NCBI GenBank assembly: GCA_037127315.1
Contig: JBBBDQ010001028.1
Span: forward strand, 930,001 to 994,000
Origin: Ascarosepion bandense
Taxonomy: Eukaryota > Mollusca > Cephalopoda > Sepiida > Sepiidae
Reading direction: 5' to 3'
DNA: 64,000 bases
Position 1 is the first letter of the stretch, and every line of letters begins with the position of its first letter. The translations under genes and the position numbers were made by a program. This document shows, in pieces, positions 34,601 to 45,949 of this stretch. The notes beneath the pieces were generated by a model. The model was given only the letters and a program-made list of their open reading frames with translations. It was not told the DNA's origin and searched no databases.

Positions 34601-37457
34601 TAGAATTAGCCTTACTTGTTTGGGTTGACTGATAGAATATAAGTTGAAGTGGTTGGAAGATCAAAAAATTACAAGACAGAGAAAATATAGAATTATTACT
34701 TGTTTGGTTGACTGATAGAATATAAGTTGAAGTGGTTGGAAGATCAAAAAATTCCCAAGACAGAGAAAATATAGAATTAGCCCCTTACTTGTTTGGTTGA
34801 CTGATAGGAATATACATTGAAGTAGTTGGAAGATCAAAAAGGGTACCCAAGATGAAGAAAATATAGAAATTAGCCTTACTTGTTTGGTTGACTGATAGGA
34901 ATATAAGTTGAAGTGGTTGGAAGATCAAAGGTACCCAAGACAGAAAATATAGAATTAACCTTCTTGTTTGGTTGACTGATAGGAATACGTTGAAGTGGTT
35001 GGAAGATCAAAGAAGGTACGAAGACAGAGGAAAATATATAGAATTAGCCTTGTTTGGTTGACTGACAGGAATAGATTTCGTATGGTTGGAAGATCAAAAA
35101 TAGGTACCCAAGACAGAGAAAAATATAGAATTAGCTCATTTGTTTGGTTGACTGATAGAATATAAGTTGAAGTGGTTGGAAGATCAAAAAGAGGTACCCA
35201 AGACAGAGAAAAATATAGAATTAGCTCTATTTGTTTGGTTGACTGATAGGAATATAAGTTGAAGTGGTTGGAAGATCAAAAGAGGTAATCAAGACAGAGA
35301 AAATATAGAATTGGCCTTACTTGTTTGGTTGACTGATAGGAATATAAGTTGAAGTGGTTGGAAGATCAAAAAGAGTGTACCCAAGACAGAGAAAATATAG
35401 AATTAGCCTTACTTGTTTGGTTGACTGATAGGAATATATTGCTAGGAAGTGGTTGGAAGATCAAAAAGAGGTACCCAAATATTAGAGAAAATATAGAATT
35501 AGCCTTACTTGTTTAGTTGACTGATAGGAATATACGTTGAAGGGTTGGTAGATCAAAAGAGGTACCCAAGACAGAGAAAACATAGAATTAGCCTTACTTG
35601 TTTGGTTGACTGATAGGGAATATAAGTTGAAGTGGTTGGAAGATCAAAAAGAGGTACCCAAGACAGAAATATAGAATTAGCCTTACTTGTTTGGTTGACT
35701 GATAGGAATATAAGTTGAAGTGGTTGGAAGATCAAAAAGAGGTACAGCCCAAGACAGAGAAAATATAGAATTAGCCTTACTTGTTTGGTTGACTGATAGG
35801 AATATAATATGGTTGGTGAAGATCAAAAAGAGGTACCCAAGACAGAGAAAATATAGAATTAGCCTTACTTGTTTGGTTGACTGATAGGAACATACGTTGA
35901 AGTGCTTGGAAGATCAAAAGAGGTACCCAAGACAGAGAAAATATAGAATTAGCCTTACTTGTTTGGTTGACTGATAGGAATATAAGTTGAAGTGGTTGGA
36001 AGATCAAAAAGAGGTAATCAAGACAGAGAAAATATAGAATTAGCTCACTTGTTTGGTTGACTGATAGGAATATACGTTGAAGTGGTTGGAAGATCAAAAA
36101 GAGTGTGCACCAAGTACAGAAACAGAATGAAATTTCTACTTGTTGCTTGACTGATAGGAATATACGTTGAAGTGGTTGGAAGATCAAAAAGAGGTACCCA
36201 AGACAGAGAAAATATAGAATTAGCCTTACTTGTTTGGTTGACTGATAGGAATATTAGTTGAAGTGGTTGGAAGATCAAAAAGAGGTACCCAAGACAGAGA
36301 AAATATAGAATTAGCTCTATTTGTTTGGTTGACTGATAGGAATATAAGCTGAAGTGGTTGGAAGATCAAAAAAAGAGAGGCCCAAGACAGAGAAAATATA
36401 GAATTAGCCTTACTTGTTTGGTTGACTGATAGGAATGTACGTTGAAGTGGTTGGAAGATCAAAAGAGGTACCCAAAGACAGAGAAAACAGGAATTGTACT
36501 TTACTTGTTTGGTTGACTGATAGGAATATAAGCTACAAAGTGGTTAAAAGATCAAAAAGAGGTACCCAAGCATAGAGAAAATATAGAATTAGTCTTTACT
36601 TGTTTGGTTGACTGATAGGAATATAAGTTGAAGTGGTTGGAAGATCAAAAGAGGTACCCAAGACAGAGAAAATATAGAATTAGCCTTACTTGTTTGGTTG
36701 ACTGATAGGAATATACGTTGAAGTGGTTGGAAGATCAAAAAGAGGTACCCAAGACAGAGAAAATATAGAATTAGCCTTACTTGTTTGGTTGACTGATAGG
36801 AATATAAGTTGAAGTGGTTGGAAGATCAAAAAGAGGTACTCCAAGACAGAGAAAATATAGAATTAGCCTTACTTGTTTAGTTGACTGATAGAAATATATT
36901 GAAGTGGTTGGAAGATCAAAAAGAGGTACCCAAGACAGAGAAAATATAACGGGCCTTACTTGTTTGGTTGACTGATAGGAATATAAGTTGAAGTGGTTGG
37001 AAGATCAAAAAGAGTACCCAAGACAGAGAAACAGAATTAGCCTTACTTGTTTAGTTGACTGAAGGAATATACGTTGAAGTGGCTGGAAGATCAAAAAGAG
37101 GTACCCAAGCACAGAGAAAATATAGAATTAGCCTTACTTGTTTGGTTGACTGATAGGAATATAAGTTGAAGTGGTTGGAAGATCAAAAAGAGGTACCCAA
37201 GACAGAGAAATATAGAATTAGCCTTACTTGTTTGGTTGACTGATAGGAATATACGTTGAAGTGGTTGGAAGATCAAAAAGAGGTACCCAAAGGACAGAGA
37301 AATATAGAATTAGCCTTACTTGTTTGGTTGACTGATAGGAATATGGTTATTGAAGTGGTTGGAAGATCAAAAAGAGGTACCCAAGACAGAGAAAATATAG
37401 AATTAGCCTTACTTGTTTGGTTGACTGATGAATATAAGTTGAAGTGGTTGGAAGACC
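31690..37457. repeat. 91-bp tandem array made of exon 4 end plus intron 4 start (about 63 copies)
   Basis: The unit is 91 bp. On the minus strand it holds 45 bp matching the 3' end of exon 4, then CAA|GTAAGG (a good 5' splice site), then 46 bp of pyrimidine-rich intron with GGTACC. There is no acceptor-like AG after the pyrimidine tract within a unit. The array begins within exon 4 at its right end and stops about 660 bp before exon 5. Copies from 31.69 to about 33.49 kb are almost identical. Copies from 33.5 to 37.45 kb have many 1-5 bp indels. A common variant is AAGTTG or ACGTTG on the plus strand (Leu or Val in the exon reading). Open frames across the array (about 60-140 residues) are only the unit read in rotating frames. 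Confidence 0.97.
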
Positions 37458-37501
37458 GCTTATGGCGATGGTGCCTGTCATCTCGCTCGGTGTGCACCAG
37501 T
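37413..37501 (-). CDS. Carboxypeptidase exon 4: activation segment; 3' half is the founder of the 91-bp array
   Basis: After TTTTAGCAG the frame reads LVHTERDDRHHRHKR then SSNHFNLYS. The dibasic-rich HRHKR is a likely activation cleavage site before the mature enzyme. The last 43 bp are homologous to the adjacent tandem array. As assembled, this copy lacks 2 bp that almost every array copy has (TATTCATCAG against TATTCCTATCAG), so it joins exon 5 out of frame. With the array consensus the exon would be 91 bp, would end Gln-Ser-Thr-Lys-Gln in phase 0 before GTAAGG, and would join correctly to exon 5 (Ile-Tyr-Ala-Phe). The missing bases are probably an assembly error, but this is not proved. 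Confidence 0.75.
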
Positions 37502-38308
37502 CTGCTAAAATAAATGCAAAAAATAAAATAAAAAAAAATATTATTGACAATGATTGGTTATTTACACAACTTGGTCAAGATTTAGCGTAGATCATAGAAG
37601 ATTATAGAAGAAAGATAATTTACGTACCATTATCATTACAGACAACTCACAACATTTAGATTCATTGCTTTATTGTCTGAGTGCCTGTTAGTCTTCTGAT
37701 GGTCGATATTAAAAACAGTGTAATCAGGAATTGCAACATATTTTTGTTCTTTCAGAAATGTGTTCAATTCAAGCAAAATGTTCCCATTGTTATCAGGTAA
37801 AACTAAAATTTCATGTCAAGGAATCCAACTCCACTTCATGTCCGAAACACAATTCCACAGATTAAAAACCTGGAGTTATTTTTATGAAATGGATTATTTA
37901 ACACCTAAAATGCTTAACTTCAGTCAGGATAATATTTTTATTATATGGCAAAAAATGGAAACGAATTTAACTTTTTAACACTATTTTAGCCTGACTGGAA
38001 AGAAGTAATTAAATTAGTGGTATTATTAATTGTTGCAAAGAAGACAGAAGAAATTGTGTTGGTCCGTATTATGAATTTTTATAAATCGAAAAGAACTAAA
38101 AAGTTGCTTTTCTAATATGAACAGGGATAAATTTATTTAAAAATCATAAACAAACTGAGAATTAAATGCGAAGCTAAGACAATTGCGTGTGTGCTTGCTG
38201 ATGACCGAGTTAAATGAAGTTATTGTTGAGAATTGAGAATAACTTGACTGAGAGAAATACATTTAATTTTGGAACAAGGACACCGCAGATAAAGGTAAAA
38301 AAATTCTA
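37502..38308. other. Intron 3, start near exon 4
   Basis: The stretch carries the acceptor of exon 4 and AT-rich DNA. The 72-residue open frame at 37760-37978 has no recognised motif. Confidence 0.4.
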
Positions 38309-38492
38309 AACAAAACAATTTTTATTTGTCAGAAAGGATCGTTTTTGATAAGTAGAATTAAAATTTCCAAACCTGAGTAACACCGCAGTTAAAAGTATTT
38401 TTTTACTTTTAACTGCGGTGTTACTCAGGTTTGGAAATTTTAATTCTACTTATCAAAAACGATCCTTTCTGACAAATAAAAATTGTTTTGTT
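38309..38492. repeat. Perfect 89-bp-arm hairpin
   Basis: 38309-38397 and 38404-38492 are exact inverted copies around a loop of six T. The arm includes CAGAAAGGATCG and CTGAGTAACACCGCAGTT. There is no mismatch in 89 pairs. It may be a foldback element, a hairpin RNA locus, a recent inverted duplication by template switching, or a read artefact. Confidence 0.95.
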
Positions 38493-38559
38493 CAAAGAAA
38501 ATATCATTTTTACTTTTCAGAAGTTATTGTTTTAAATAAAAGGAATATTTGATGAGTGA

Positions 38560-39020
38560 AATTAACCTTTGTAAAATTTGGTTGAAAAAAGATTTATACG
38601 CATAAAAGCTAACTTAGTATTTTTGTTTTCGGCATTAAAAGAAAAAGCCGAAACAAATGATGTCATCAACCAAGAAGCTACTTCATTGGTTGAACCGGAG
38701 GAAAAGAACAGAGAAAAAAGTTGCCCCGCCCAAGAACATGGGTGGAAGTGATTTAATTGCCCAGAGATTCGATTTGCATGTTCGTCATCCTCCCACCAGT
38801 GAATATGAGACAAACATAAATACAGGCCCCCGAGGGGGGCCAAGAGGAGACCACCGGCAGAGGCCGGAGAGACCGGTAGAGGTCGGAGAGACCACCGGCA
38901 GAGACGAAATAAGAAAATTCGCAAGAGCGTATTATAATGTTGTCCATCACTTTAGAAGAAAAATGCGAAGTTGTTCAAATTGTTTTTCAGCCGATTTCTT
39001 AACTATGACTTTTCTTTAAG
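38560..39020 (+). other. Unrecognised 120-codon open frame and local repeats
   Basis: A frame from 38657 starts MMSSTKKLLHWLNRRKRTEK, is rich in Arg, Gly and Pro in the middle (short internal repeat GAGACCACCGGCAGAG at 38849 and 38888) and ends at 39019. The opposite strand is also open for 120 codons. No family was recognised. It could be transposon DNA or chance. Confidence 0.2.
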
Positions 39021-40560
39021 CTATAGGGGCTTCTTATTTATTCCTTTTTTTAGTTGTAGTAGGATTCCGTTCTAGTGAAGGGTAATTGGATACTGTTGCA
39101 GGTTAACGGAATTTGGCCTTGTGGTAGATAACCCACTATCAGTCATAAAATGATTATAAAATCAAGAAAAGCAAATTGAGTTGAAAATAACATTTATATA
39201 TATACAGATCAATTAATGTTTTACAATTAAAGCAATACTTGAATATAGGTCCAACGAAGGTTAAATGTTCATGGTAAATATAATGAGCTGAAAGAGATAA
39301 AAGGCTTAGAAATATGGGGAGCGGAGGTACGTGAGGAATGTCTTTGAAGTAGTCGCTCCTTAGGTCAGTAAGTACTTTTGAAACAGTGAAAAAGGAAAGA
39401 GGCAAGCATAGTAGCCGCTCTACTTAGGTCAAAGGGATTGGCTACACTCTTCTCCTCTGGTCTGTGCCTGTCTCTCTGTCTGCTTTTTGTTTCGGCTTTT
39501 CATATCTGCTTTTTGGATCAAAACAGCTCGTTTTGGGATTTCATACTTGTAGTTGATTCTGGGTTTCCCATTGACTGGTAAATAAAATTCGCGTAGGCTC
39601 GCGAAATGGAAATTTGATATTTGATTAATTTTTATTTTTCAACCAGAACATCTGCGCGAAATCGGATACGCAACGACGAGTTTTGTTCATTTGCTTTCTG
39701 GTCGGTATAGAGCAAACATCCGGTCCCTCGCTTTTGCTCGGTCGGTATCACCACAAAGCCACAGATCACCTCCCTTGGTCACCACAACGAATTCAGTTAT
39801 GGTGGAAGCGATTTATGATATGTCGTTACCCAAGGGTAAGCACGGTATACAAAGGTTTTAGGCATGACCAATTATTTATGCAAGTTTCTCCCGAATTATT
39901 CTGAAATAACGATGTCATTATACCAGTTTCTACAGAATGATATCCCATGCTTATTTGACAAGCCTTACATTGCTTTAGCAATGTCAAAAATCACGGAAAT
40001 GATCACAGATCACACAGTACTATAATTCCATAACTGTAAATCTGCCCACTTACATAAGTACGGACTCGAATTAGTAATGGTATGACAATAACAGGATGGG
40101 TCTACCAGTAACAGTATAATAAAGATCTGGTTTCGGTACTAAGTACCAATTATGATAAACTCCTTACCAAAATGTGAAAAGACTGCAACATCTGTCATCA
40201 CAAACTTCTTTCTTCCTCTTTGTGTTACTGTAGCTGCCCATCGCATCTCGACATATATGTAGTGTGCAGTCTAGTTAATTTCTTGAATTAGGCTGTGATT
40301 ACATGGAATCTTGCACTGCCATGCCCATGGTTTTAAGTAGATTCAACTGACAAGCAGCTGAAACAGCCGAAATTCACCGAATCGTCTGTCGCAAAGCAAA
40401 TGAGAACATCAAATTAAAATTTACAAAATTTAATCTTAAATAAATTGAACCGGATTCTGGTAGCAACGAAGTAAAATTAGATTAGTAGACTATACTTTAT
40501 GTATTCTTAGTATCAGTGCTAATAGTCATTATGCTTGTGACTGTATGTGCGTTCGACTGG
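39021..40560. other. Intron 3, mixed DNA with possible LTR remnants
   Basis: There is no coding domain. Parts at 39330-39480 and 39650-39850 are GC-richer, with promoter-like and leader-like character, and may be decayed LTR sequence next to the Gypsy pol relic. This is not proved. Confidence 0.25.
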
Positions 40561-40699
40561 CGTAGAGTTTGTTAGCAGCATGGAACAAGGTAGAGAACCA
40601 ATTCGGCCGATGTGGACTTTAATAGTTGGCAGGCAGACCGACGCTCTCAGAGCTTTCACTATTCTATTTATATAGCGAATCCTTATCAGTTTGACATTT

Positions 40700-41793
40700 G
40701 ATGGATTTCAAACAATTCAACAACTGTTAACAAAATATTTTCGCATAAATATCCTTTCGGTTATTTTCCTGGCTCAACCAAACAAGATGGAACTATCACT
40801 TTCGTCAACTTCCAGGCTTCTCTGATTTGTCAAAGAACAATGCGATTCTGGTGGGTCAGAAATTTGTGCTAACATTCAAGATTGCAGCATTCCATTCTTT
40901 CCAGTTTCATACATTTTGTCAACGCATTATCGCTGGCATAACTACACCTACGAAAATTTTACCAAAGTCGCTCAGGGTTCAAAGTTTCTAAATGGTTCAT
41001 CCAAAAGTATTTTATAGGTTAAAATTAACTTTTTCTGACCTTGCTTTCAACACTTAATGGCAATGCCATTGGATCAATTCTTAGGTTATTCCCCTCTCGT
41101 CTTCATTCGGACAGAAATCTTAATTTATCCATTAAATTTTGTAGGTAAAATTTTGCCACTGAACCTAGTAATTTAAGCATTTCATGTTCTCACTTTATCA
41201 AAAGGCATATCGTGCACACTTGGGATATCGCAATTCTGTTATAATGAAACATGAACACAACGGAAAATTACCCATTTCATTTGTCTCACGCGCAACTTCT
41301 ACAGAACAGATTTCTGTACAAAATGAACATTTATGTTCACCTGCAAAACGTTCCATCAATTTATTTATTCACTCATTTCGTTATCGAAAACGACCACAAA
41401 CCCTTTTTAAGAGATTTTTATCAAACAATTAAAAAAGTCTCTGCCGAGAATTTAAAGATTCATGCTGTCAGTAAAATCAAACAATTTCGAGCTGCCAAGT
41501 TGTAATTTAATTGTTGCCGAATCTCATGCTTATCTTCAATATAATAATTCTGAAATATCTGAAACGGATATGAAGGCGTATATTCATTCACTTGTAAAAA
41601 GCTAACTGATAAATGCTCAATGTATAGAGGGAAGCTACTGCAAACGATCCAACGTTACAAGCTCTTATCAGTTGCACAAAAGTGAATACTTACCTATAAA
41701 AGAAAGAAAATTCTATCCAACCTTTCGTTTCTATCCGGGACGAAATTTTGGTGGTTAAAGAACGTTTAAAAAAGTACATAAATCATTGTTCTT
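40700..41793 (+). pseudogene. Ty3/Gypsy pol relic (RNase H to integrase start)
   Basis: Frames at 41180-41505 read GKLPISFVSRA and, in the second frame, HFVIENDHKPFLRDF and AENLKIHAVSKIKQF. These match the Gypsy RNase H series 'PIAFVSR', 'VTDHKPL' and 'P.R..RI.RW'. Then ETDMKAYIHSL and a 'vVKERL' block (41748-41770) fit the start of the integrase region. Frameshifts and stops are many. The 5S-derived SINE sits immediately downstream. Confidence 0.6.
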
Positions 41794-41804
41794 AACAAAC
41801 TGCG

Positions 41805-42072
41805 AATGTCTCCGGCTGTATTGTGTTGAATACACCGGTTCCCGTCCGATCACCGAAGTTAAGCAACATCGAGCCTGGTCAGTACTTAAATAGGTGACCA
41901 TTTGGGAATACCAGGTGTTGCAAACGTAAGGACCAAGAATGGTCCACCAGTCATCCGGGGTTGGGTGCAGGGCTAACCTAACAATCCTGCCTCGTATAAA
42001 ACAGTTTGTTACAGAAACAGCAATAAAAAAAGTTGCTACCCTATGCCTGGGTGTGATGGATAAATGATGATG
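41805..42072 (+). mobile_element. 5S-rRNA-derived SINE (SINE3 type) with 11-bp target site duplication
   Basis: 41808 to about 41927 resembles 5S rRNA along its full length: CCGTCCGATC, AAGTTAAGCAACATCGAGCC (the internal A-box region), GTCAGTACTTAAATAGGTGA and TTGGGAATACCAGG (C box). A body of about 145 bp follows (GGTCCACCAGTCATCCGGGG...) with a TAAATGATGATG end. The insert is flanked by AACAAACTGCG at 41794-41804 and 42073-42083. The position directly after a TSD and the non-ribosomal 3' body show a retroposed element, not a 5S gene. Confidence 0.85.
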
Positions 42073-42083
42073 AACAAACTGCG

Positions 42084-43866
42084 GAAGGAAGTCGGAGAAA
42101 AAAATCAATACCGTACATCAAGTTTTTGAATCTCGGAAATATATAGGCAGAGATTTTTTTGACATCTATGACACCTGTAGTGAACACAAAATTAAAATCA
42201 ACTCTCTTCTCTTCTTCACTTTTTACAATTCCGTGTGAAATCCTGATTTTGACGAATAATAAAAGGATCGACGCCGTACTAAAAGAAAAAGATGAAGCTG
42301 GATTTCGCGATCAGATGTTAAATTAAGAAAGAATGGAAGAAAGCAATTTGAAAAACTAAAAGAAAAGTTAGCAATCCAGTGTGAAAAACTAAATGGCTAT
42401 AAAAACACAAAGAAAGTCAAAATCAATCAATAAGTTGGAAGCAGCGATATCATACACTAACATGTGACAAAAACTTCAAACACTGACCAGAACATAAGAT
42501 CCCGACACACATTCGTTCTCCTTCTTCACTCTTGCTATTTTCTTCTCCATCCTCAACATTATTGCAGTCAACAAAGAAGACGACGGCAACAACAACAATA
42601 AGGCACTTTAACTGACTCCTAAAATTAACGTCCGATAAGTACAATTTCCTTTATTGCTTTACTTTCCTTTTCAATTTCTTACTGGCCATAAAAAAGGAAA
42701 GATTTTAGTAACCTGTTAATCTTTTTACATACACACATTCTGCTACCTACCACTACAAGCTCTGGATACACTTAACTCCTTACTACTATTTCTCTGGATT
42801 CACTTAACTACATACGTACATTTTCTCTTTGAACATTTAACTTCTACAAATTGATATTATTCAGTTCTGTTAATAAAATTCTACTTTAATCATTCAAACG
42901 AAATAGTTTTTACTTGAAAATCCAACCTTCCACCTTCTGATAAACCCTTCAGTTGTAGGAATTTCGGTTATGTTTGACACAAGGACAATTTAATAAATAT
43001 TCAACCATCTAATCATAAAAGCTACATTATTACTTGTTTCACTATCTTAAACAAAGCAGCGTTATAGTTGTATTTCCGGTCTAATTTTGCTATTGGCTTG
43101 AAATATCCACACGATAAATTTTATACATTAACGTTATGTATGCCGTGTTACACGCTGCAAGTGGTAGTCGCTTTGTATTAGGTATACCTGTATAATTTCT
43201 ATAATTGTCTGTCTTATTTTGATTTTGAATCTAAATGAAAACTGTAGAGCCATATTAGTACAGAAATGTAATAACTGTTGTATTATGTTCTATTGCAACA
43301 GTTCAATGTTACCTACAAAAATTTGTAAAAATAATGTTCCAGGCCGCATCAAAAATTTATTAACTTTTGCATACTAAGGCTGACGACTGTAACAGTAACT
43401 CAAATCTGTGCCATTGAATGTGCCTGGGTGTTAGTAAGTATGCCATGCAGAGTTAACAACTTAACAAAAATGCTATACATTTGTTTCGGCATTACAGAGA
43501 ACCAAAATAGGAATTTGCAAGAATTTTGCTGAGGCAGCAATATTTTGTTGGTCGGTCTTATTCTTATTTTTACAGTTGAGTACGCCCGTACCTACAACTT
43601 CATTTTACGGCCATGTCAGGCTGGGCCATGCGTGACGACGCGAAGCAGGATCCGTTGCCAGAATTCAAGGTTTACTGATTCACATACACTCTTTCTCCAT
43701 TTTCAGTTCTCCTTTTCTCTCTTGGATTTCCATGTCTTTCTTTCGCATTCTTTCACTTTTGCACTCTCATTCTTTCTCTCTGGTTCATTCTCCCCACGTT
43801 CAACATTCCCTAGTTAGATATCATTCTTCGTTGTAAAAATCTATCTCATTTTATTCAATTTCTCTC

Positions 43867-43915
<49 letters not shown>

Positions 43916-45044
43916 ACATCTTTTCCTGTATACGCACACTCACACCCTTATATATCTACGTACACTCATCCACTTACGTACCTACGTACACTCACACATT
44001 TGTATATCTACGTACACCCACACATATGAGGGTGCCATTTTATACCACTTTTTTGTTTACTTAATTGAATATTAAAAGCAAAATTATTATTGGCATATTT
44101 TGCCTGTCACCCTCAATCAATTCCTTTTTCTAACTTTTTCGCATTTTATTTTGTTTCTCTCAAAATATTTTCTACGAGAAGAAGTGTTTGCAATGTACAT
44201 ATTTCTCAAATCAATTGTTTTGGTTTCATCTAGTATACGAAACAAATTCTTCGAAATACTTAATCATGTCTGTAGAAAAGTTACAAAAATGTTCCTCGGA
44301 ATTACTTTCCTGTTTAGAATTATAGATTGTTTTAAAATTATAGAAAATAACGTAAAATTTTAAAAAAATTTATTTTCAAAATAAAATAAAATGTGTCAGA
44401 TACACTTTTTGCACACAACATCGACGTGATTTTAAAACTACTTGGATTATCACTTCACAGCAGTTTCTTCTTTTATTCGATAGTATAAGAAAAAGAATGT
44501 AGACTAGTTACCTACAAATTGCTAATAATAGTAATAAAATCACTAATTTGGGAAAACCAAGTTATTCTGTGTAAGAAGCAAATATATATTTTCAAAGCTT
44601 AGTTTTGTCTAGAACGAAATTGCAATGAAGGACTGTTCATAATATTGCAATATGAACGTTATTAGTTATTAGTATATTATTAGTTATTAGTATTTATTTT
44701 TACATATGAATATTATAAATTTGAGTGATGGAAACACAATGTTGAAAATCCTGAAAAAGTTAAACAAAATTCATATAACATTCAAAAAAGAAAGTGAGAA
44801 CATTCGTTAGATAAGAAAAAGGACAAATTGGCTTTATGAATATTAGAAGAAGATATTTAAATAAATTGAAAATGTAACAAAGAAGGAAAAATGGATTGAC
44901 CAGCAAAAATATATGAGAAGGTGATGTTGCGAACGTAAACAGAGAGAAAAAATACAGAATATAAAAAATGGTAAAATAATTAAAAGCAACTAAGCTACCA
45001 CATTGATGTAAATATCGCAGGTATAAACATGTTAATTAGAAAAA
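42084..45044. other. Intron 3, AT-rich with (CTAT)n
   Basis: (CTAT)n lies at about 43866-43912, followed by a CACTCACAC/TACGTACAC-rich stretch to 44025. The remaining DNA is AT-rich with no gene. The open frames at 42450-42644, 43545-43817 and 44100-44363 have no recognised motif and biased composition. Confidence 0.5.
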
Positions 45045-45480
45045 AAAATGGTCGCGTGACCGAGTGGTTAGAACGTTCGCTTTCTGATCATTAAATTCGG
45101 TTTCGAATCTCATCATGGTCGATTTGCTGTTATCGGTCTAGAGAAGACGATCCCAGCGTGAGGCACTTTTGGAAAATGTCTGAAACCCATACTAAGGGCT
45201 GACCCAAGTCTTGTGAGTGGAACTGACTAAATGGTTGTGCTAGTGACCGAGAGTTTGAGTGTCCTGGCCTTGTTCAGACTGTTGTTCGCGCTTGATAAGG
45301 CACTCTCTCCCAGAAACTGTAACTAAGGTATAGTTGCAGTATAAACCACAGGTGGGGCTCTGTGGGTGTTGAACATGTGTGCTTGAGCAGACGTCTGCAA
45401 TAAGGATTAGCTAGCCACCCAGACATCCCTGGATACGAGTAGCCAGTCATGATATTTGAGGAAAGAAGGACAGAAAATCT
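45045..45480 (+). mobile_element. tRNA-derived SINE (family 3)
   Basis: An A-box-like TGACCGAGTGGTTAGAACG (45057-45075) and B-box-like GGTTTCGAATC (45099-45109) make a tRNA-like head. A unique-looking body follows, with CTGACCCAAGTCTTGTGAGT and ACAGGTGGGGCTCTGTGGGT. The 3' limit is uncertain, about 45470. It is much longer than the other SINEs here, so it may be composite. Confidence 0.65.
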
Positions 45481-45817
45481 GATTTTCCAACAGTTATGAA
45501 TCTAGAACTAGTATATTAAATGAACTTGATGGCTCCGCTAGAGGTTGGGTACCTCATGGGAAAAGTCAAGCAACACGACTTAGAAGATAAAGGTGAGAAG
45601 CGAGGGTAATGTTTTGAGTGAGTATTATGAACAATCAAGTCATGTGCATACAAATAGAAGATAGTGTCAAGATAAATGCAGAGAATCATATCATTCCAAT
45701 ATGTGGCGTCCGTTGCTCCTGATCTTAACTACTACGTCTGGGCTATCAATACGAAGAACTCGCTGAAAGCACATAATGGCCAATATGCCAATATGAACGA
45801 GGGCTCCTTAACTGAAC

Positions 45818-45822
45818 ACACA

Positions 45823-45872
<50 letters not shown>
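45818..45872. repeat. (CA)n microsatellite
   Basis: CA repeats with one TA interruption. Open frames on both strands here are repeat artefacts. Confidence 0.95.
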
Positions 45873-45877
<5 letters not shown>

Positions 45878-45949
45878 CACATCACTCAATAATTCCCTGG
45901 CCTGACAGATATATATATATATAAAATTCATATAATTTTTCTGAAGTGC

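Noticed and set aside
31690..37457. CRISPR-like array or repeat protein gene
   Set aside because: There are no unique spacers; units are contiguous 91-bp copies. The open frames are the unit read in rotating frames with a stop at the splice site (…AAC AAG TAA), and the unit is explained by the exon 4 boundary.
41808..41927. Functional 5S rRNA gene
   Set aside because: There are many substitutions, a single copy, flanking target site duplications and a non-ribosomal body.
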